A stretch of 64,000 nt of DNA from Planctomycetota bacterium (GTDB lineage: Bacteria; Planctomycetota; Phycisphaerae; Sedimentisphaerales; Anaerohalosphaeraceae). Below, piece by piece: positions 54,623 to 64,000 of the stretch. The position numbers were made by a program, and so were the translations under genes. Under the pieces are notes generated by a model. The model had not been told where the DNA came from, did not search any database, and worked only from the letters and a program-made list of their open reading frames with translations. Location: positions 1 to 64,000 of the forward strand of contig JAKPDO010000006.1 in NCBI GenBank assembly GCA_029552545.1, read 5' to 3'. Each line of letters begins with the position of its first letter. The stretch's first letter is position 1.

Positions 54623-57600
54623 ATGAAAACAAAGAATCCATCCTTCGGAGGCAATCTGCTTCGAAAGAGTTTGCTCGTATGGTTCGGCTGTCTTCTGTGC
54701 AGTGAGATTTCTCATGCGACGGCCTCGGCAGGGCTGCAGACGGATATTCTCTATGGGAAGGCGGGCGGACAGGAGCTGCGGTTGGATGTCTGTGTGCCGC
54801 CGGGTCAGGGGCCATTTGGGATTGTTCTGTATGTGCACGGAGGGGGCTGGAGCAGCGGCGATAAAACGCAGGACCGGGATGAACTGCTGGAGGTCTTTAC
54901 GAAGGCGGGGTGGGTGTGGGTTTCCGTGGATTACCGGCTGGCGCCTGCGCATCGGTGGCCGGCGTGTCTGGAGGATGTGCAGACGGCGATTCGCTGGGTA
55001 AAACAGCATGCGGCCGATTACAACGGCGACCCCAATCGGATTGTGCTGGCCGGATACTCCGCCGGAGGGCATTTGGCCTGTTCGGCGGCGATTTGGGCAA
55101 AGGAGGATACGAGGGTTCAGGGGGTTATCGGTTTAGCGCCGCCGGTGGATATGGTGGCGGACAACCAGCGCCGCGGCGGGTTGAGCACCTCGATGCAGAA
55201 CCTGCTGGGATTGGGGCCGGAACTGAACGAAGAATCTGCGGCGGTTTTGAAAAAGATTTCTCCGATTTGGGATGTTCGGGCCGGGCTGCCGCCGTGTCTG
55301 CTGGTTCACGGTACACGCGACCAGAGTGTACCCTATCAGCAGTCGCTGGATTTGAAGGCGGCCCTCGAACGGTGCGGCGTGCCGTGTGAACTGATCACCA
55401 TAGAGGGCGCCGGGCATCGTCTGACGGAATGGGAGCGGTTTGAGCCGCACTGGAAGGAAAAAATAACCGATTGGCTCCAGAGGACTTTCGGCCCTTCTTC
55501 CTCCGTTTCCGGCCGGCGGATTGTCGTCAGTGCGGATGGGAAGGGAGATTATTCTTCCGTTCAGGCAGCGATTGATTCAATCCCGTCGGGCAATGCCGAG
55601 CTGGTTGAGATTTGGATTCGACCGGGTGTGTATCGGGAACGGATTGTCATACCGGAGGGCAAGCGGCTGATTCGAATGAAGGGGGAGGATGCCCGCACAA
55701 CGATTCTGACCTATCATTTGTATGCGGCGATGCGGGATGAGAGCGGCAAGGAAATCGGCACGTTTGCGACGCCTTCGGTGACGATTCGGGCGGACGATTT
55801 TGCCGCGGAAGACCTGACGTTTGAGAATACGGCCGGGCCGGTCGGGCAGGCGGTGGCACTGGCGGTCTTCGGCGACCGATGCGTCTTTCGGCGGTGTCGG
55901 TTTCTGGGCTGGCAGGATACGCTGCTGGACCACCGCGGGCGGCATTATTATGAGGACTGCTACATTGCCGGTCACTGCGATTTTATCTTCGGCAGCGGCA
56001 CGGCGTTTTTTGAACGATGTCATATCCATTGCCTGGAGGCCAGCTATATCACAGCCGCCTCGACCCCGCCGGAGCAGAAGTGGGGTTATGTCTTTTCCAA
56101 CTGCCGGATTACGGGGGAACCGGCAGGGCGGGCCAAGACCTATCTGGGGCGTCCGTGGCGGGATTATGCGAGTGTGGTTTTTCTGAACACGGAGATGGCG
56201 GACATCATCCGTCCGGAGGGCTGGCACAACTGGAACCAGCCGGCACGGGAGAAGACGGCGCGGTATGCAGAGTATCAGAGCCGCGGACCCGGGGCCAACC
56301 CGGCGGCGCGTGTGTCGTGGTCTCGGCAGCTGACGGAAGAAGAGGCCCGACAAATTACGGTGCCTTCTGTTTTGGGTGGTCAGGACGGATGGAATCCGAA
56401 GGCGGCGGGCGGTGCGGCTCGGATGCCGAAACAGGAAGAAGGCCTGCGGCTGTGGTACACGCGTGCGGCGCAGGAGTGGACGGAGGCCCTGCCGATTGGA
56501 AACGGGCGTCTGGGGGCGATGGTGTTCGGCGGGACGGCTCAGGAGCGGCTTCAGTTTAATGAAGATACCCTTTGGAACGGCGGACCTCATTTCTACCATC
56601 GCGAAGGGGCGGTTCAATACCTGCCGCAAATCCGGCAGCTGCTGGCGGAAGGCAGGCAGAAAGAGGCGGAGGAGCTGGCGGCCCGGGAGTTTATGAGTGT
56701 GCCGCTGCGTCAGAAGTCGTATCAGCCGTTTGCGGATTTATTTCTGCGGTTTGACGGCCATCAGGAAGTTTCCGATTACCGGCGGCAGCTGGATTTAGAG
56801 TCCGGCGTTGTAAAAATTCAGTATCGGCTGGGGGATGTAAAGTTTGAACGAACCTTTTTCAGCAGTTATCCGGACCAGGTGATTGTCGGAAAAATCTCAT
56901 CGGACCGGCCCTGGCAGGTTTCGTTTACGGCTTCTCTTCAAAGCCCTCACGAAGAGATTGCCGTCCGGCGAATCGATGACGGTCAGGTCGAGATGACCGG
57001 CCGGGTAAAGGACGGACAGCTGCGGTTTGCAGCTCGGCTTCGCATTTGGAGTGAGGCCGGAACAGTTAAGGTTCAGGAGGACGGGTCGATTGCAGTGGAA
57101 CGGGCGGATGCGGCCTTTTTTGCGCTGACCGGCTTTACGAGTTTCAAGAACTTTGAGGATATCAGCGGCGACCCGTCGGCCAAGTGTGCCCAGAGCCTCG
57201 AAAAAACGGCCGGCAGAACGTATGCAGACCTTCTGTCCGCTCACCGGGCGGATTATCGCAATCTTTTTGGGCGTGTTCGGCTTGATTTGGGACAGGCAAC
57301 GGCGGAACAACCGACGGATGAGCGGCTTAAAGACCCGCAATCCGACCCGGCCCTGGCGGCCCTGTATTTTCAGTATGGGCGGTACCTGCTGATTTCCAGT
57401 TCTCGTCCCGGCAGCCAGCCGGCCAATCTGCAGGGCTTGTGGAATGACCAGATGAATCCGCCGTGGGGCAGCAAGTACACGGTGAATATCAATACGGAGA
57501 TGAATTATTGGCCGGCGGAAGTCTGTAATCTGTCCGAGTGCCATCAGCCGCTGTTTGATTTGATTGCGGACTGTGCGGTCACCGGCCGCAAGACCGCCCA

Positions 57601-58684
57601 GGCCCACTATGGAGCCCGCGGGTGGGTGCTGCACCATAATACCGATTTGTGGCGGGGCACGGCACCCATCAATGCCGCCGACCACGGAATCTGGGTGACG
57701 GGCGGGGCGTGGCTGTGTCATCATTTGTGGGAGCATTATTTGTTTACCCAGGATGAGCGGTTTTTGGAGAAGCGCGCCTATCCGCTGATGAAAGAGGCCT
57801 GTCTGTTTTTTGTCGATTTTCTGACGGAGGATCCGAAAACGGGTTGGCTGATCAGCACGCCGTCTAATTCTCCGGAACATGGGGGGCTTGTTGCCGGCCC
57901 GACGATGGACCATCAGATTATCCGCTCGCTTTTCGAAGCGACAATTCAGGCGGCCCGACTCTTAAAAAAGGATGAGGAGTTTGCTGCTCAATTAACGCAA
58001 TTAAAAGGCAGAATTGCTCCCAACCAGGTCGGGCAATACGGTCAGCTTCAGGAGTGGCTGGAGGATAAAGACAAGCCCGAGGATACCCACCGGCATTGTT
58101 CGCATTTGTGGGGTGTCTATCCCGGCTGGGATATTACTCCGCAGCAGCCCAAGTTGTTTCAGGCGGCCCGTGTATCTCTTCAGGGACGGGGAGACGGCGG
58201 GACCGGCTGGGCGAAGGCCTGGAAGATGAATTTGTGGGCGCGGTTTGGGGAGGGCGACCATGCTCATCAGCTTTTGTTGGATGCGCTCCGCAACAATACC
58301 TATCCCAATTTGATGGATGCTCATCCTCCGTTTCAGATTGACGGCAACTTCGGCGGCACGGCGGCGATTGCGGAGATGCTGCTTCAGAGCCATCTGGACC
58401 GGATTGACCTGCTGCCGGCCCTGCCGAGCGCCTGGCCGAACGGTTCCGTTTCGGGCCTGCGGGCGCGCGGCGGCTATGAGGTCGGTATCGAATGGGAGAA
58501 CGGCCGGCTGAAGCGAGCCCGGATTCGCCCCTCCAAAGCAGGGGTCTGTCGAGTCAGGACGTCGGTGCCGGTTGAGGTTGCCTCCGGTTTTCAGCAGGTT
58601 GATTTCAGACAGAAAGAAGCGGCTGTGATTGAATTCGACGTACAACCGGCAAAGATTTATACCGTGACCGCAAAAGCGTCTTAA
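54623..58684 (+). CDS. Triple-domain CAZyme: alpha/beta-hydrolase esterase - pectin methylesterase (CE8) - GH95
   Basis: ATG 54623 follows AAAGG; the protein has about 1353 residues with a signal peptide. Domain 1 (~35-290) is an alpha/beta hydrolase with the oxyanion HGGGW (72-76), nucleophile GYSAGG (Ser146) and a later histidine in GAGHRL, as in acetyl-esterases. Domain 2 (~299-595) is a CE8 pectin methylesterase with [24 protein letters not shown] (catalytic aspartates about 432 and 453) and GRPWRDYA. Domain 3 (~606-1353) is a GH95-type alpha-L-fucosidase/galactosidase with [40 protein letters not shown] and [14 protein letters not shown]. Together they would deacetylate, demethylate and debranch pectin. 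Confidence 0.9.
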   Translation: MKTKNPSFGGNLLRKSLLVWFGCLLCSEISHATASAGLQTDILYGKAGGQELRLDVCVPPGQGPFGIVLYVHGGGWSSGDKTQDRDELLEVFTKAGWVWVSVDYRLAPAHRWPACLEDVQTAIRWVKQHAADYNGDPNRIVLAGYSAGGHLACSAAIWAKEDTRVQGVIGLAPPVDMVADNQRRGGLSTSMQNLLGLGPELNEESAAVLKKISPIWDVRAGLPPCLLVHGTRDQSVPYQQSLDLKAALERCGVPCELITIEGAGHRLTEWERFEPHWKEKITDWLQRTFGPSSSVSGRRIVVSADGKGDYSSVQAAIDSIPSGNAELVEIWIRPGVYRERIVIPEGKRLIRMKGEDARTTILTYHLYAAMRDESGKEIGTFATPSVTIRADDFAAEDLTFENTAGPVGQAVALAVFGDRCVFRRCRFLGWQDTLLDHRGRHYYEDCYIAGHCDFIFGSGTAFFERCHIHCLEASYITAASTPPEQKWGYVFSNCRITGEPAGRAKTYLGRPWRDYASVVFLNTEMADIIRPEGWHNWNQPAREKTARYAEYQSRGPGANPAARVSWSRQLTEEEARQITVPSVLGGQDGWNPKAAGGAARMPKQEEGLRLWYTRAAQEWTEALPIGNGRLGAMVFGGTAQERLQFNEDTLWNGGPHFYHREGAVQYLPQIRQLLAEGRQKEAEELAAREFMSVPLRQKSYQPFADLFLRFDGHQEVSDYRRQLDLESGVVKIQYRLGDVKFERTFFSSYPDQVIVGKISSDRPWQVSFTASLQSPHEEIAVRRIDDGQVEMTGRVKDGQLRFAARLRIWSEAGTVKVQEDGSIAVERADAAFFALTGFTSFKNFEDISGDPSAKCAQSLEKTAGRTYADLLSAHRADYRNLFGRVRLDLGQATAEQPTDERLKDPQSDPALAALYFQYGRYLLISSSRPGSQPANLQGLWNDQMNPPWGSKYTVNINTEMNYWPAEVCNLSECHQPLFDLIADCAVTGRKTAQAHYGARGWVLHHNTDLWRGTAPINAADHGIWVTGGAWLCHHLWEHYLFTQDERFLEKRAYPLMKEACLFFVDFLTEDPKTGWLISTPSNSPEHGGLVAGPTMDHQIIRSLFEATIQAARLLKKDEEFAAQLTQLKGRIAPNQVGQYGQLQEWLEDKDKPEDTHRHCSHLWGVYPGWDITPQQPKLFQAARVSLQGRGDGGTGWAKAWKMNLWARFGEGDHAHQLLLDALRNNTYPNLMDAHPPFQIDGNFGGTAAIAEMLLQSHLDRIDLLPALPSAWPNGSVSGLRARGGYEVGIEWENGRLKRARIRPSKAGVCRVRTSVPVEVASGFQQVDFRQKEAAVIEFDVQPAKIYTVTAKAS

Positions 58685-58733
58685 AGCCATAAGCGGTCCG
58701 GAAAGGAACAATAAGAGTCGAAAGGATTTTTCA

Positions 58734-61229
58734 ATGAAGCAGAAACGAATGCTCGGAAGCGGGCGGTTTCTTTTGACGGTTTTTGCAGTCTTTTGGATTT
58801 GCGGCTTTCCGGCTGCTGCGTTGACGGAGGAAGAGGGCTGGCAGAGTGTGCCGGAGATCCTGGCCCGCATTCAGCCGCCGACCTTTCCCGAACGGGATTT
58901 TGTGATTACGGATTACGGAGCAGTCGGCGATGGGAAAACGTCTTGTACGGAGGCCTTCCGCAAAGCGATAGCGGCCTGTCATCAGGCCGGAGGCGGACGC
59001 GTTGTCGTGCCGGAAGGGACCTTCCTGACCGGACCGATTCATTTGAAAAGCGGGGTTAATCTGCATCTGAAGGAAGGGGCGGTTGTCCGGTTCTCCACCA
59101 ATCCGGCGGATTACCTTCCGGTGGTGTTTACCCGGTTTGAGGGGACGGAGTGTATGAATTATTCGCCCCTGATTTATGCCTTTGAGCAGGAAAATATTGC
59201 GATTACCGGCAGCGGGGTTCTGGACGGCAGCGCGGATGAAAAGACCTGGTGGCCGTGGAAGGCGACGCAGAAGACAGATGTACAGAATCTGGTCAAACAG
59301 GGAGAGCAGGGCGTTCCGGTGGCCGAGCGGGTGTACGGCGAGGGTCATTATCTGCGTCCGAATATGATTCAGCCGTATCGCTGCAAGAATATTTTGATTG
59401 AAGGCGTGACGATTCGCAACAGTCCGATGTGGCATATTCATCCGGTGCTCAGTCAGAATATCACCGTACGAAATGTCAAAGTCATCGGGCACGGACCGAA
59501 CAATGACGGCTGCAATCCGGAATCCTGCCGGGATGTGCTGATTGAGGGCTGTTATTTTGATACCGGCGACGACTGCATTGCCATCAAATCGGGCCGCAAC
59601 AACGACGGCCGCCGCGTGAATGTGCCGTCGGAAAACATTATTGTCCGCAATTGTACGATGAAGGACGGGCACGGCGGGGTTGTGCTGGGCAGTGAGATTT
59701 CCGGAAATGTTCGGAATGTCTTTATTGAAGATTGTCTGATGGATAGTCCCAATCTCGATCGCGGCCTTCGCTTCAAAACCAATTCCGTGCGCGGCGGGGT
59801 GATTGAGCGGATTTTCATGCGCAATGTGGAGATGAGACAAGTTCGGGAGGCGGCGCTGAAGATTGACTTTTATTATGAAGAAGGAGACGGCGGGCCGTTT
59901 AAGCCGATTGTCCGCGATATTTTTATGACCAACGTGGTCTGCCGCAAGAGCAAGTATCCCTGGCACATCCGCGGCTATCCGCACAGTCCGGTTCAAAATG
60001 TGGTTTTGAAGGGGTGCGTGTTTGAAAATGCAGAAAAAGAGGGCGTGGCGGAGGCGGTTGAGTCGTTTCTTGTTCTGCCCAAGGATAAACCGGCGGCCTC
60101 GACGGAGCGCTGGTCGGAACGGATGATTCGCTCCGAGATGACCCGCAACCCGCAGTCGTGGATGATTGATTTTTCGCCCAAGCCGCGATGGAAGTATCCA
60201 AGCGGGCTGATGATGAAGGCCATCTGGACGGCCGGGATTCTGTATGACAAGCCGGAGTATCTGGAGTATGTCAAGAGTTATTACGACACGCTGATAACCG
60301 ACGACGGGCAGATTCTGACGTATGATGCGGCCACCTATAATATTGACAACATCAATCCCGGCAAGACGCTGATTGATGTGTATTTGCGGTCTCCGCAGGC
60401 CAAGTACCGCAAGGCGATTGAGGCCCTTCGGGAACAGATGCGAACGCACCCCCGAACCTCGGAGGGCGGCTTCTGGCATAAGAAGATTTATCCGCATCAG
60501 ATGTGGCTGGACGGGTTGTATATGGGGGCGGCGTTTCTGGCCCAGTATGCGGCGGTGTTTGAGGAAAAGCCGCTCTTTGATGATGTGGCACTGCAGTTTG
60601 TTTTGATGGAAAAACATGCCCGTGACCCCAAAACGGGGCTGTTGTATCACGGCTGGGATGAGTCCCGCACGCAGAAATGGGCGGACCCGGCAACGGGCTG
60701 TTCGCCGCATTTCTGGGGACGCTCGCTGGGCTGGTATGCAATGGCCGTGGTGGATACGCTGGATTATTTCCCGCCGGACCATCCGCAGCGCAAAGAACTG
60801 GTGGGTATCCTGAACCGCCTGATGGAAGCTGTGGTCAAGGTCCAGGACCCCAAGACAGGAGTCTGGTATCAAATTGTGGATAAGCCGAACGAAAAAGGAA
60901 ATTATCTGGAATCGTCCTGCTCCGCGATGTTTGTCTATACGATGCTCAAAGGGATTCGCAAGGGATATCTGCCTTCGAGTATGACGGAGGCGGCCGAGAA
61001 GGGGTATGCCGGCATTTTGAAAGAGTTTGTGGAGGTTGCGGCGGATGGGCAAGTGCATCTGCATAAGGGCTGTGCCGTCGCCGGGCTGGGGGGCAGTCCG
61101 TATCGGGACGGTTCGTTTGACTATTACATCAGCGAGCCCGTTCGAAGCAATGACCCCAAGGCCGTCGGACCGTTTATTCTGGCTTCCCTCGAAATGGAAA
61201 TGAAAGCAGGCCTGATTGCCGCCAAATAA
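58734..61229 (+). CDS. GH28 polygalacturonase - GH105 unsaturated rhamnogalacturonyl hydrolase fusion
   Basis: This 831-residue secreted protein has a signal peptide (FLLTVFAVFWICGFPAAAL). GH28 (~50-445) starts FVITDYGAVGDGKTSCTEAF and has the catalytic set Asp258 (NNDGCNPESC), Asp279/Asp280 (DTGDDCIAIKSG), His313 (DGHGG) and Arg346/Lys348 (LRFKT). GH105 (~460-831) has MIRSEMTRNPQSW, HKKIYPHQMWLDGLYMG, LYHGWDESRTQKWADP and HLHKGCAVAGLGG. GH28 cuts galacturonan backbones and GH105 removes unsaturated uronic acid ends made by lyases. It follows the triple fusion by 49 bases. Confidence 0.93.
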   Translation: MKQKRMLGSGRFLLTVFAVFWICGFPAAALTEEEGWQSVPEILARIQPPTFPERDFVITDYGAVGDGKTSCTEAFRKAIAACHQAGGGRVVVPEGTFLTGPIHLKSGVNLHLKEGAVVRFSTNPADYLPVVFTRFEGTECMNYSPLIYAFEQENIAITGSGVLDGSADEKTWWPWKATQKTDVQNLVKQGEQGVPVAERVYGEGHYLRPNMIQPYRCKNILIEGVTIRNSPMWHIHPVLSQNITVRNVKVIGHGPNNDGCNPESCRDVLIEGCYFDTGDDCIAIKSGRNNDGRRVNVPSENIIVRNCTMKDGHGGVVLGSEISGNVRNVFIEDCLMDSPNLDRGLRFKTNSVRGGVIERIFMRNVEMRQVREAALKIDFYYEEGDGGPFKPIVRDIFMTNVVCRKSKYPWHIRGYPHSPVQNVVLKGCVFENAEKEGVAEAVESFLVLPKDKPAASTERWSERMIRSEMTRNPQSWMIDFSPKPRWKYPSGLMMKAIWTAGILYDKPEYLEYVKSYYDTLITDDGQILTYDAATYNIDNINPGKTLIDVYLRSPQAKYRKAIEALREQMRTHPRTSEGGFWHKKIYPHQMWLDGLYMGAAFLAQYAAVFEEKPLFDDVALQFVLMEKHARDPKTGLLYHGWDESRTQKWADPATGCSPHFWGRSLGWYAMAVVDTLDYFPPDHPQRKELVGILNRLMEAVVKVQDPKTGVWYQIVDKPNEKGNYLESSCSAMFVYTMLKGIRKGYLPSSMTEAAEKGYAGILKEFVEVAADGQVHLHKGCAVAGLGGSPYRDGSFDYYISEPVRSNDPKAVGPFILASLEMEMKAGLIAAK

Positions 61230-61245
61230 ACAAATTCGGTTTTCT

Positions 61246-64000
61246 ATGCATTGTTGCCGTTTTACAGGCGGTTCTCTTCTTAGCCGAAGCATCCTGATGT
61301 TGGGGATGCTTACGGCCGGAGTCGTCCAGAGAGTTTCCGGTGAGGAGTATAATCCGCCGGAACGTGTTCTGGCCGAACGTCCGACGATGGAAGGACACAC
61401 GGCCCGGCCGCTTCGATACCGTCCGGAGGGACGGGATTTTGTGATTGAAAACGGCCCGGAGTTCTTTAATCGTCCTTTGTACGGCGGCAATACGGCCTTT
61501 CGGGCGGATGCGGGAGACAAGCCGGAGATTTCGCTGTATCTGCCCGGCCATGGGGGCAATGTCCGCTTTGGAATCCGCACAAAAGACGGCATTCGCTGTC
61601 TGAATGAGGCCCGGCGAATCGTCAGCCGCTACCGGGCCGGTTCCATGGTCTATGAAATCGAAGACCCGCTGCTTCCAAACGGTTCTCTGGTTTTGACCGT
61701 ACTGGCCCTTTATGAAAAGGAAGGGATTTTGGTCAAGGCGGAATTGCAGGCAGAGGCGGAACCCTGTGAATGGCTGGCGGCTGCCGGCGGAGCAAGCGGC
61801 CGGCGCGGACGCCGCGGCGGGGATATCGGCTGTGAAACGGAGCCGGTATCGGAATTTTTCCGGTTTCGTCCGGAGTTCTGCCGCGAGAATGTGTTCTCAA
61901 TTCGGGAAAACTCCTTTGTTCTGTCCGGCCGGGTCGGTTCCCTGGCGGGATTTTTTTCACCGAAGGCGGCCGTTCAGACGGCGGACGGCCGGCACTGGGA
62001 CAACCTGGAAGAGTTGGCGGCCTCCGGAGGCGGGGCTTCCGAGACTCCTGTGGCTTTTGCGGCGGTTCCGCTTCAGAAGGGAAAGGCCGCCTATTTTCTT
62101 TTGTATCGGGTTGCGTCCGGAGAGCAGGCGGAGTTTTCCGGGGATTTAGCATCGCTGTTTGAGCGGACCGAACAGCATCGCAGACAAATTGCCGGCCGGG
62201 TGCTGGCGGATACGCCGGATCCGTTTCTTAATGCGGCGGTTTCGGCCCTTTGTGCGGCGGCGGACGGCATTTGGGATGAACCGCAGGGCGCGGTGATGCA
62301 CGGTGCGGCGGCCTGGCGGACGGCCCTGGCGGGCTGGCGGGGGGCCTATGCCAACGATGCCCTCGGCTGGCATGAGCGGGCCCGGCGGTACCTGCGATAC
62401 TGGGCTCAAAGGCAGAATCTGCAGGAGGCGGCGGCGGAGCCCGGGCCCGACCCGGCTTCGAATTTGTCCCGCAGTCATCCGGCCAAGCAGAGCCGCGGCG
62501 ACATCGGCGGCCGGCACTACGATATGAATCTGGTCTATGTGGACGCCCTGTTTCGGCATCTGATGTGGACGGGGGATTTGGCGCTGGCGGAGGAGGAGCT
62601 CTGGCCGGTGCTCGAGCGGCATTTTGAGTGGGAGCGTCGGCTGTTTCGCCGTCCCTTCGGGCCGGAGCGTCTTCCGCTTTACGAGGCGTATGCGGCCATC
62701 TGGGCCAGCGATGACTTGCAGTACAGCGGCGGAGGGGTCACGCACGCCTCCGCTTACAATTATTATCACAATCGGCTGGCGGCACGGCTGGCCCGACGGC
62801 TGGGCAAATCCCCTCGGCCTTATGAACGAGAGGCCGAACAGATTCTCAAGGCCATGCGGAGGTATTTGTGGCTTGGAGAGGACGGCTGGTATGCCGAATG
62901 GAAGGACTGGCTGGGCCTCCAGCAGACACATCCGAGCGCGGCGCTGTGGACGTTTTATCATACGATAGACTGCGGGGCGGCGGACCCGATGCAGGCCTGG
63001 CAGATGAGCCGTTTTGTAGATACGCAAATCGCCCATATTCCCATCCATGGCCCCCAGATTCCCCAAGGGCTCTACTATACGCTGCCGACGACAAACTGGA
63101 TGCCTTATACCTGGTCCACCAACAATGTGGTGATGGCGGAAACGGCGCATACAGCCCTGGCCTACTGGCAGCTCGGCCGGCCGGAGAAGGCCTTTTCCCT
63201 GCTGAAGGGATGCATCCTCGACAGTATGTATATGGGGCTTTGTCCGGGCAATCTGGGGATGACAACTTATTTTGATATGGCCCGGGGGGAAGCCCAGCGG
63301 GATTTCGGCGATGCCGTGGGGATTGTCAGCCGGGCGGTTATCGAAGGTCTGTTTGGGATTCGCCCCAATGCGCTGGAAGGACGATTGGTCATTTGTCCGG
63401 GGTTTCCGGCGGAGTGGGAATGGGCCCGGCTGCGGCATCCGGACGTTGTCTTTGCCTATCAGCGGAAGGGTTTTGTGGAGACCTTCAGCATTCGTCCGCT
63501 GTTTTCGTGTCCGCTCAACCTGATTCTGCAGATTCCGGCCCGCGGTACGGATATAGAACAGGTCTCCGTAAACGGCCGTTCGGCTTTGTGGAAGGTTCTG
63601 GAGGATTCTGTAGGGGCCCCAACGATTGAGATTACTCCCCGTCCGGCGGATGCGTATGAGGTGCAGATTGTCTGGAAAGGCCCGGTGCCGGTGCGGGCAC
63701 AAACAGATTCCGTCGCTGCGCAGGGGGAGGAATGGACGGCCAAGATTGACTCGGCGAAATTTCAGAAGGTTTTCGACCCGCAGGGGGTGTTGGACAAAAT
63801 TCGGGTTCGTGGAACAGCGCTGGAGGGCCGAACGGTCGGAAAAGAAGGCCGTCGGACGGTTTTTGCGGAGGTGCAGCAGGGCCGGATGAAGTGGCTGGAA
63901 CCGCTTGCTTTGGAAGTGCGGCCCGCTGTGGAGATTATTCCCTCGGTCAATCAGGAACCCCGGAGCATTCGGTTTCGCATCCGGAACAATACGGGCTATG
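61246..64000 (+). CDS. DUF4450-like glycan-processing enzyme, 3' end beyond window
   Basis: ATG 61246 opens a frame that stays open to the end of the window (918 codons). A hydrophobic signal peptide (SILMLGMLTAGVVQRVSG) is followed by RPLRYRPEGRDFVIENGPEF, RPLYGGNTAFRADAGDKPEI and LPGHGGNVRFGI, which I recall as typical of DUF4450 proteins of pectin loci. The middle is an (alpha/alpha)-barrel-like region with AAWRTALAGWRGAYANDALG, SRGDIGGRHYDMNLVYVDAL and LPTTNWMPYTWSTNNVVMAE. It is 16 bases after the GH28-GH105 gene. The linkage cleaved is not known to me. Confidence 0.75.
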   Translation, partial: MHCCRFTGGSLLSRSILMLGMLTAGVVQRVSGEEYNPPERVLAERPTMEGHTARPLRYRPEGRDFVIENGPEFFNRPLYGGNTAFRADAGDKPEISLYLPGHGGNVRFGIRTKDGIRCLNEARRIVSRYRAGSMVYEIEDPLLPNGSLVLTVLALYEKEGILVKAELQAEAEPCEWLAAAGGASGRRGRRGGDIGCETEPVSEFFRFRPEFCRENVFSIRENSFVLSGRVGSLAGFFSPKAAVQTADGRHWDNLEELAASGGGASETPVAFAAVPLQKGKAAYFLLYRVASGEQAEFSGDLASLFERTEQHRRQIAGRVLADTPDPFLNAAVSALCAAADGIWDEPQGAVMHGAAAWRTALAGWRGAYANDALGWHERARRYLRYWAQRQNLQEAAAEPGPDPASNLSRSHPAKQSRGDIGGRHYDMNLVYVDALFRHLMWTGDLALAEEELWPVLERHFEWERRLFRRPFGPERLPLYEAYAAIWASDDLQYSGGGVTHASAYNYYHNRLAARLARRLGKSPRPYEREAEQILKAMRRYLWLGEDGWYAEWKDWLGLQQTHPSAALWTFYHTIDCGAADPMQAWQMSRFVDTQIAHIPIHGPQIPQGLYYTLPTTNWMPYTWSTNNVVMAETAHTALAYWQLGRPEKAFSLLKGCILDSMYMGLCPGNLGMTTYFDMARGEAQRDFGDAVGIVSRAVIEGLFGIRPNALEGRLVICPGFPAEWEWARLRHPDVVFAYQRKGFVETFSIRPLFSCPLNLILQIPARGTDIEQVSVNGRSALWKVLEDSVGAPTIEITPRPADAYEVQIVWKGPVPVRAQTDSVAAQGEEWTAKIDSAKFQKVFDPQGVLDKIRVRGTALEGRTVGKEGRRTVFAEVQQGRMKWLEPLALEVRPAVEIIPSVNQEPRSIRFRIRNNTGY

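Noticed and set aside
58731-61592. 953-codon open frame on the minus strand opposite the GH28-GH105 gene
   Set aside because: It lies antisense to a gene with clear catalytic motifs, has no recognisable domain, and is explained by GC-biased third codon positions of the real gene.
62146-63702. 518-codon minus-strand frame opposite the DUF4450-like gene
   Set aside because: The + strand frame stays open to the window end with a signal peptide and family motifs; the minus frame is its shadow.

Overview
The window looks like a chromosome fragment of a Planctomycetota bacterium, most likely a member of the Phycisphaerae/Sedimentisphaerales. This is inferred from gene content only. The clues are secreted beta-helix proteins carrying a single planctomycete-style dockerin-like motif (GDxTGDGxVDxxDL), a pseudopilin-like protein with the KRKAFTLIELLVVIAIIALL leader, an outer-membrane TonB receptor system (so a Gram-negative envelope), a membrane pyrophosphatase, and a rich set of pectin-degrading fusion enzymes. 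Most genes are GC-rich. The stretch from about 46.9 to 49.8 kb is visibly AT-rich and looks acquired.

Layout. (1) 0-11.1 kb: a surface-polysaccharide region on the + strand: partial GT2, hexapeptide acyltransferase, two GT4 glycosyltransferases, a membrane-anchored beta-propeller, a 3-hydroxyacyl-CoA dehydrogenase and a thiolase separated by a four-helix-bundle insertion, a GNAT-GNAT-ATP-grasp fusion, and a WecA/TagO-like phosphosugar transferase. (2) 11.3-16.1 kb: a secreted dockerin/beta-helix protein, a KamA-type radical SAM enzyme, hisF-hisH and a tRNA-Ser on the minus strand. (3) 16.5-31.2 kb: a dockerin-bearing secreted protein with a strong terminator, then a long + strand operon: TPR protein, TonB-dependent receptor, DUF3450 protein, long ExbB with a CBS-like tail, short ExbB, ExbD, TonB, TPR protein and two Sel1-repeat proteins. 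(4) 31.2-34.1 kb: a nickel locus: NikMN-type permease and an OprB-like porin on the minus strand, divergent from NikR. (5) 34.1-46.2 kb: housekeeping: argS, rsfS, hppA, argJ, a nitrilase-family amidohydrolase, a CMP/dCMP-type deaminase, a 28-residue lysine-rich gene with its own promoter and terminator, nadD and ligA, plus a GAF-like protein of unknown role. (6) 46.2-49.8 kb: a probable defence cassette on the minus strand: an unknown 180-residue protein, a SNF2 helicase fused to an Mrr-type nuclease, and an SRA-like/HNH nuclease. It is followed by 1 kb of degenerate intergenic repeats. (7) 50.8-64 kb: a pectin/rhamnogalacturonan utilisation region: XylR-like AraC regulator, pseudopilin-like protein, a frameshifted Gfo/Idh oxidoreductase, an esterase-pectin methylesterase-GH95 triple fusion, a GH28-GH105 fusion, and a DUF4450-like enzyme running off the window.

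How the parts fit. The TonB system could energise uptake of oligomers released by secreted enzymes such as those in region 7, although nothing in the window links them directly. The nickel genes form a self-contained NikR-regulated unit, but the ECF ATPase and T subunit are not here. The best candidate for an undescribed system is the AT-rich orf180/SNF2-Mrr/HNH cassette. The best new protein architectures are the triple CAZyme fusion, the ExbB-CBS fusion and the GNAT-GNAT-ATP-grasp fusion.
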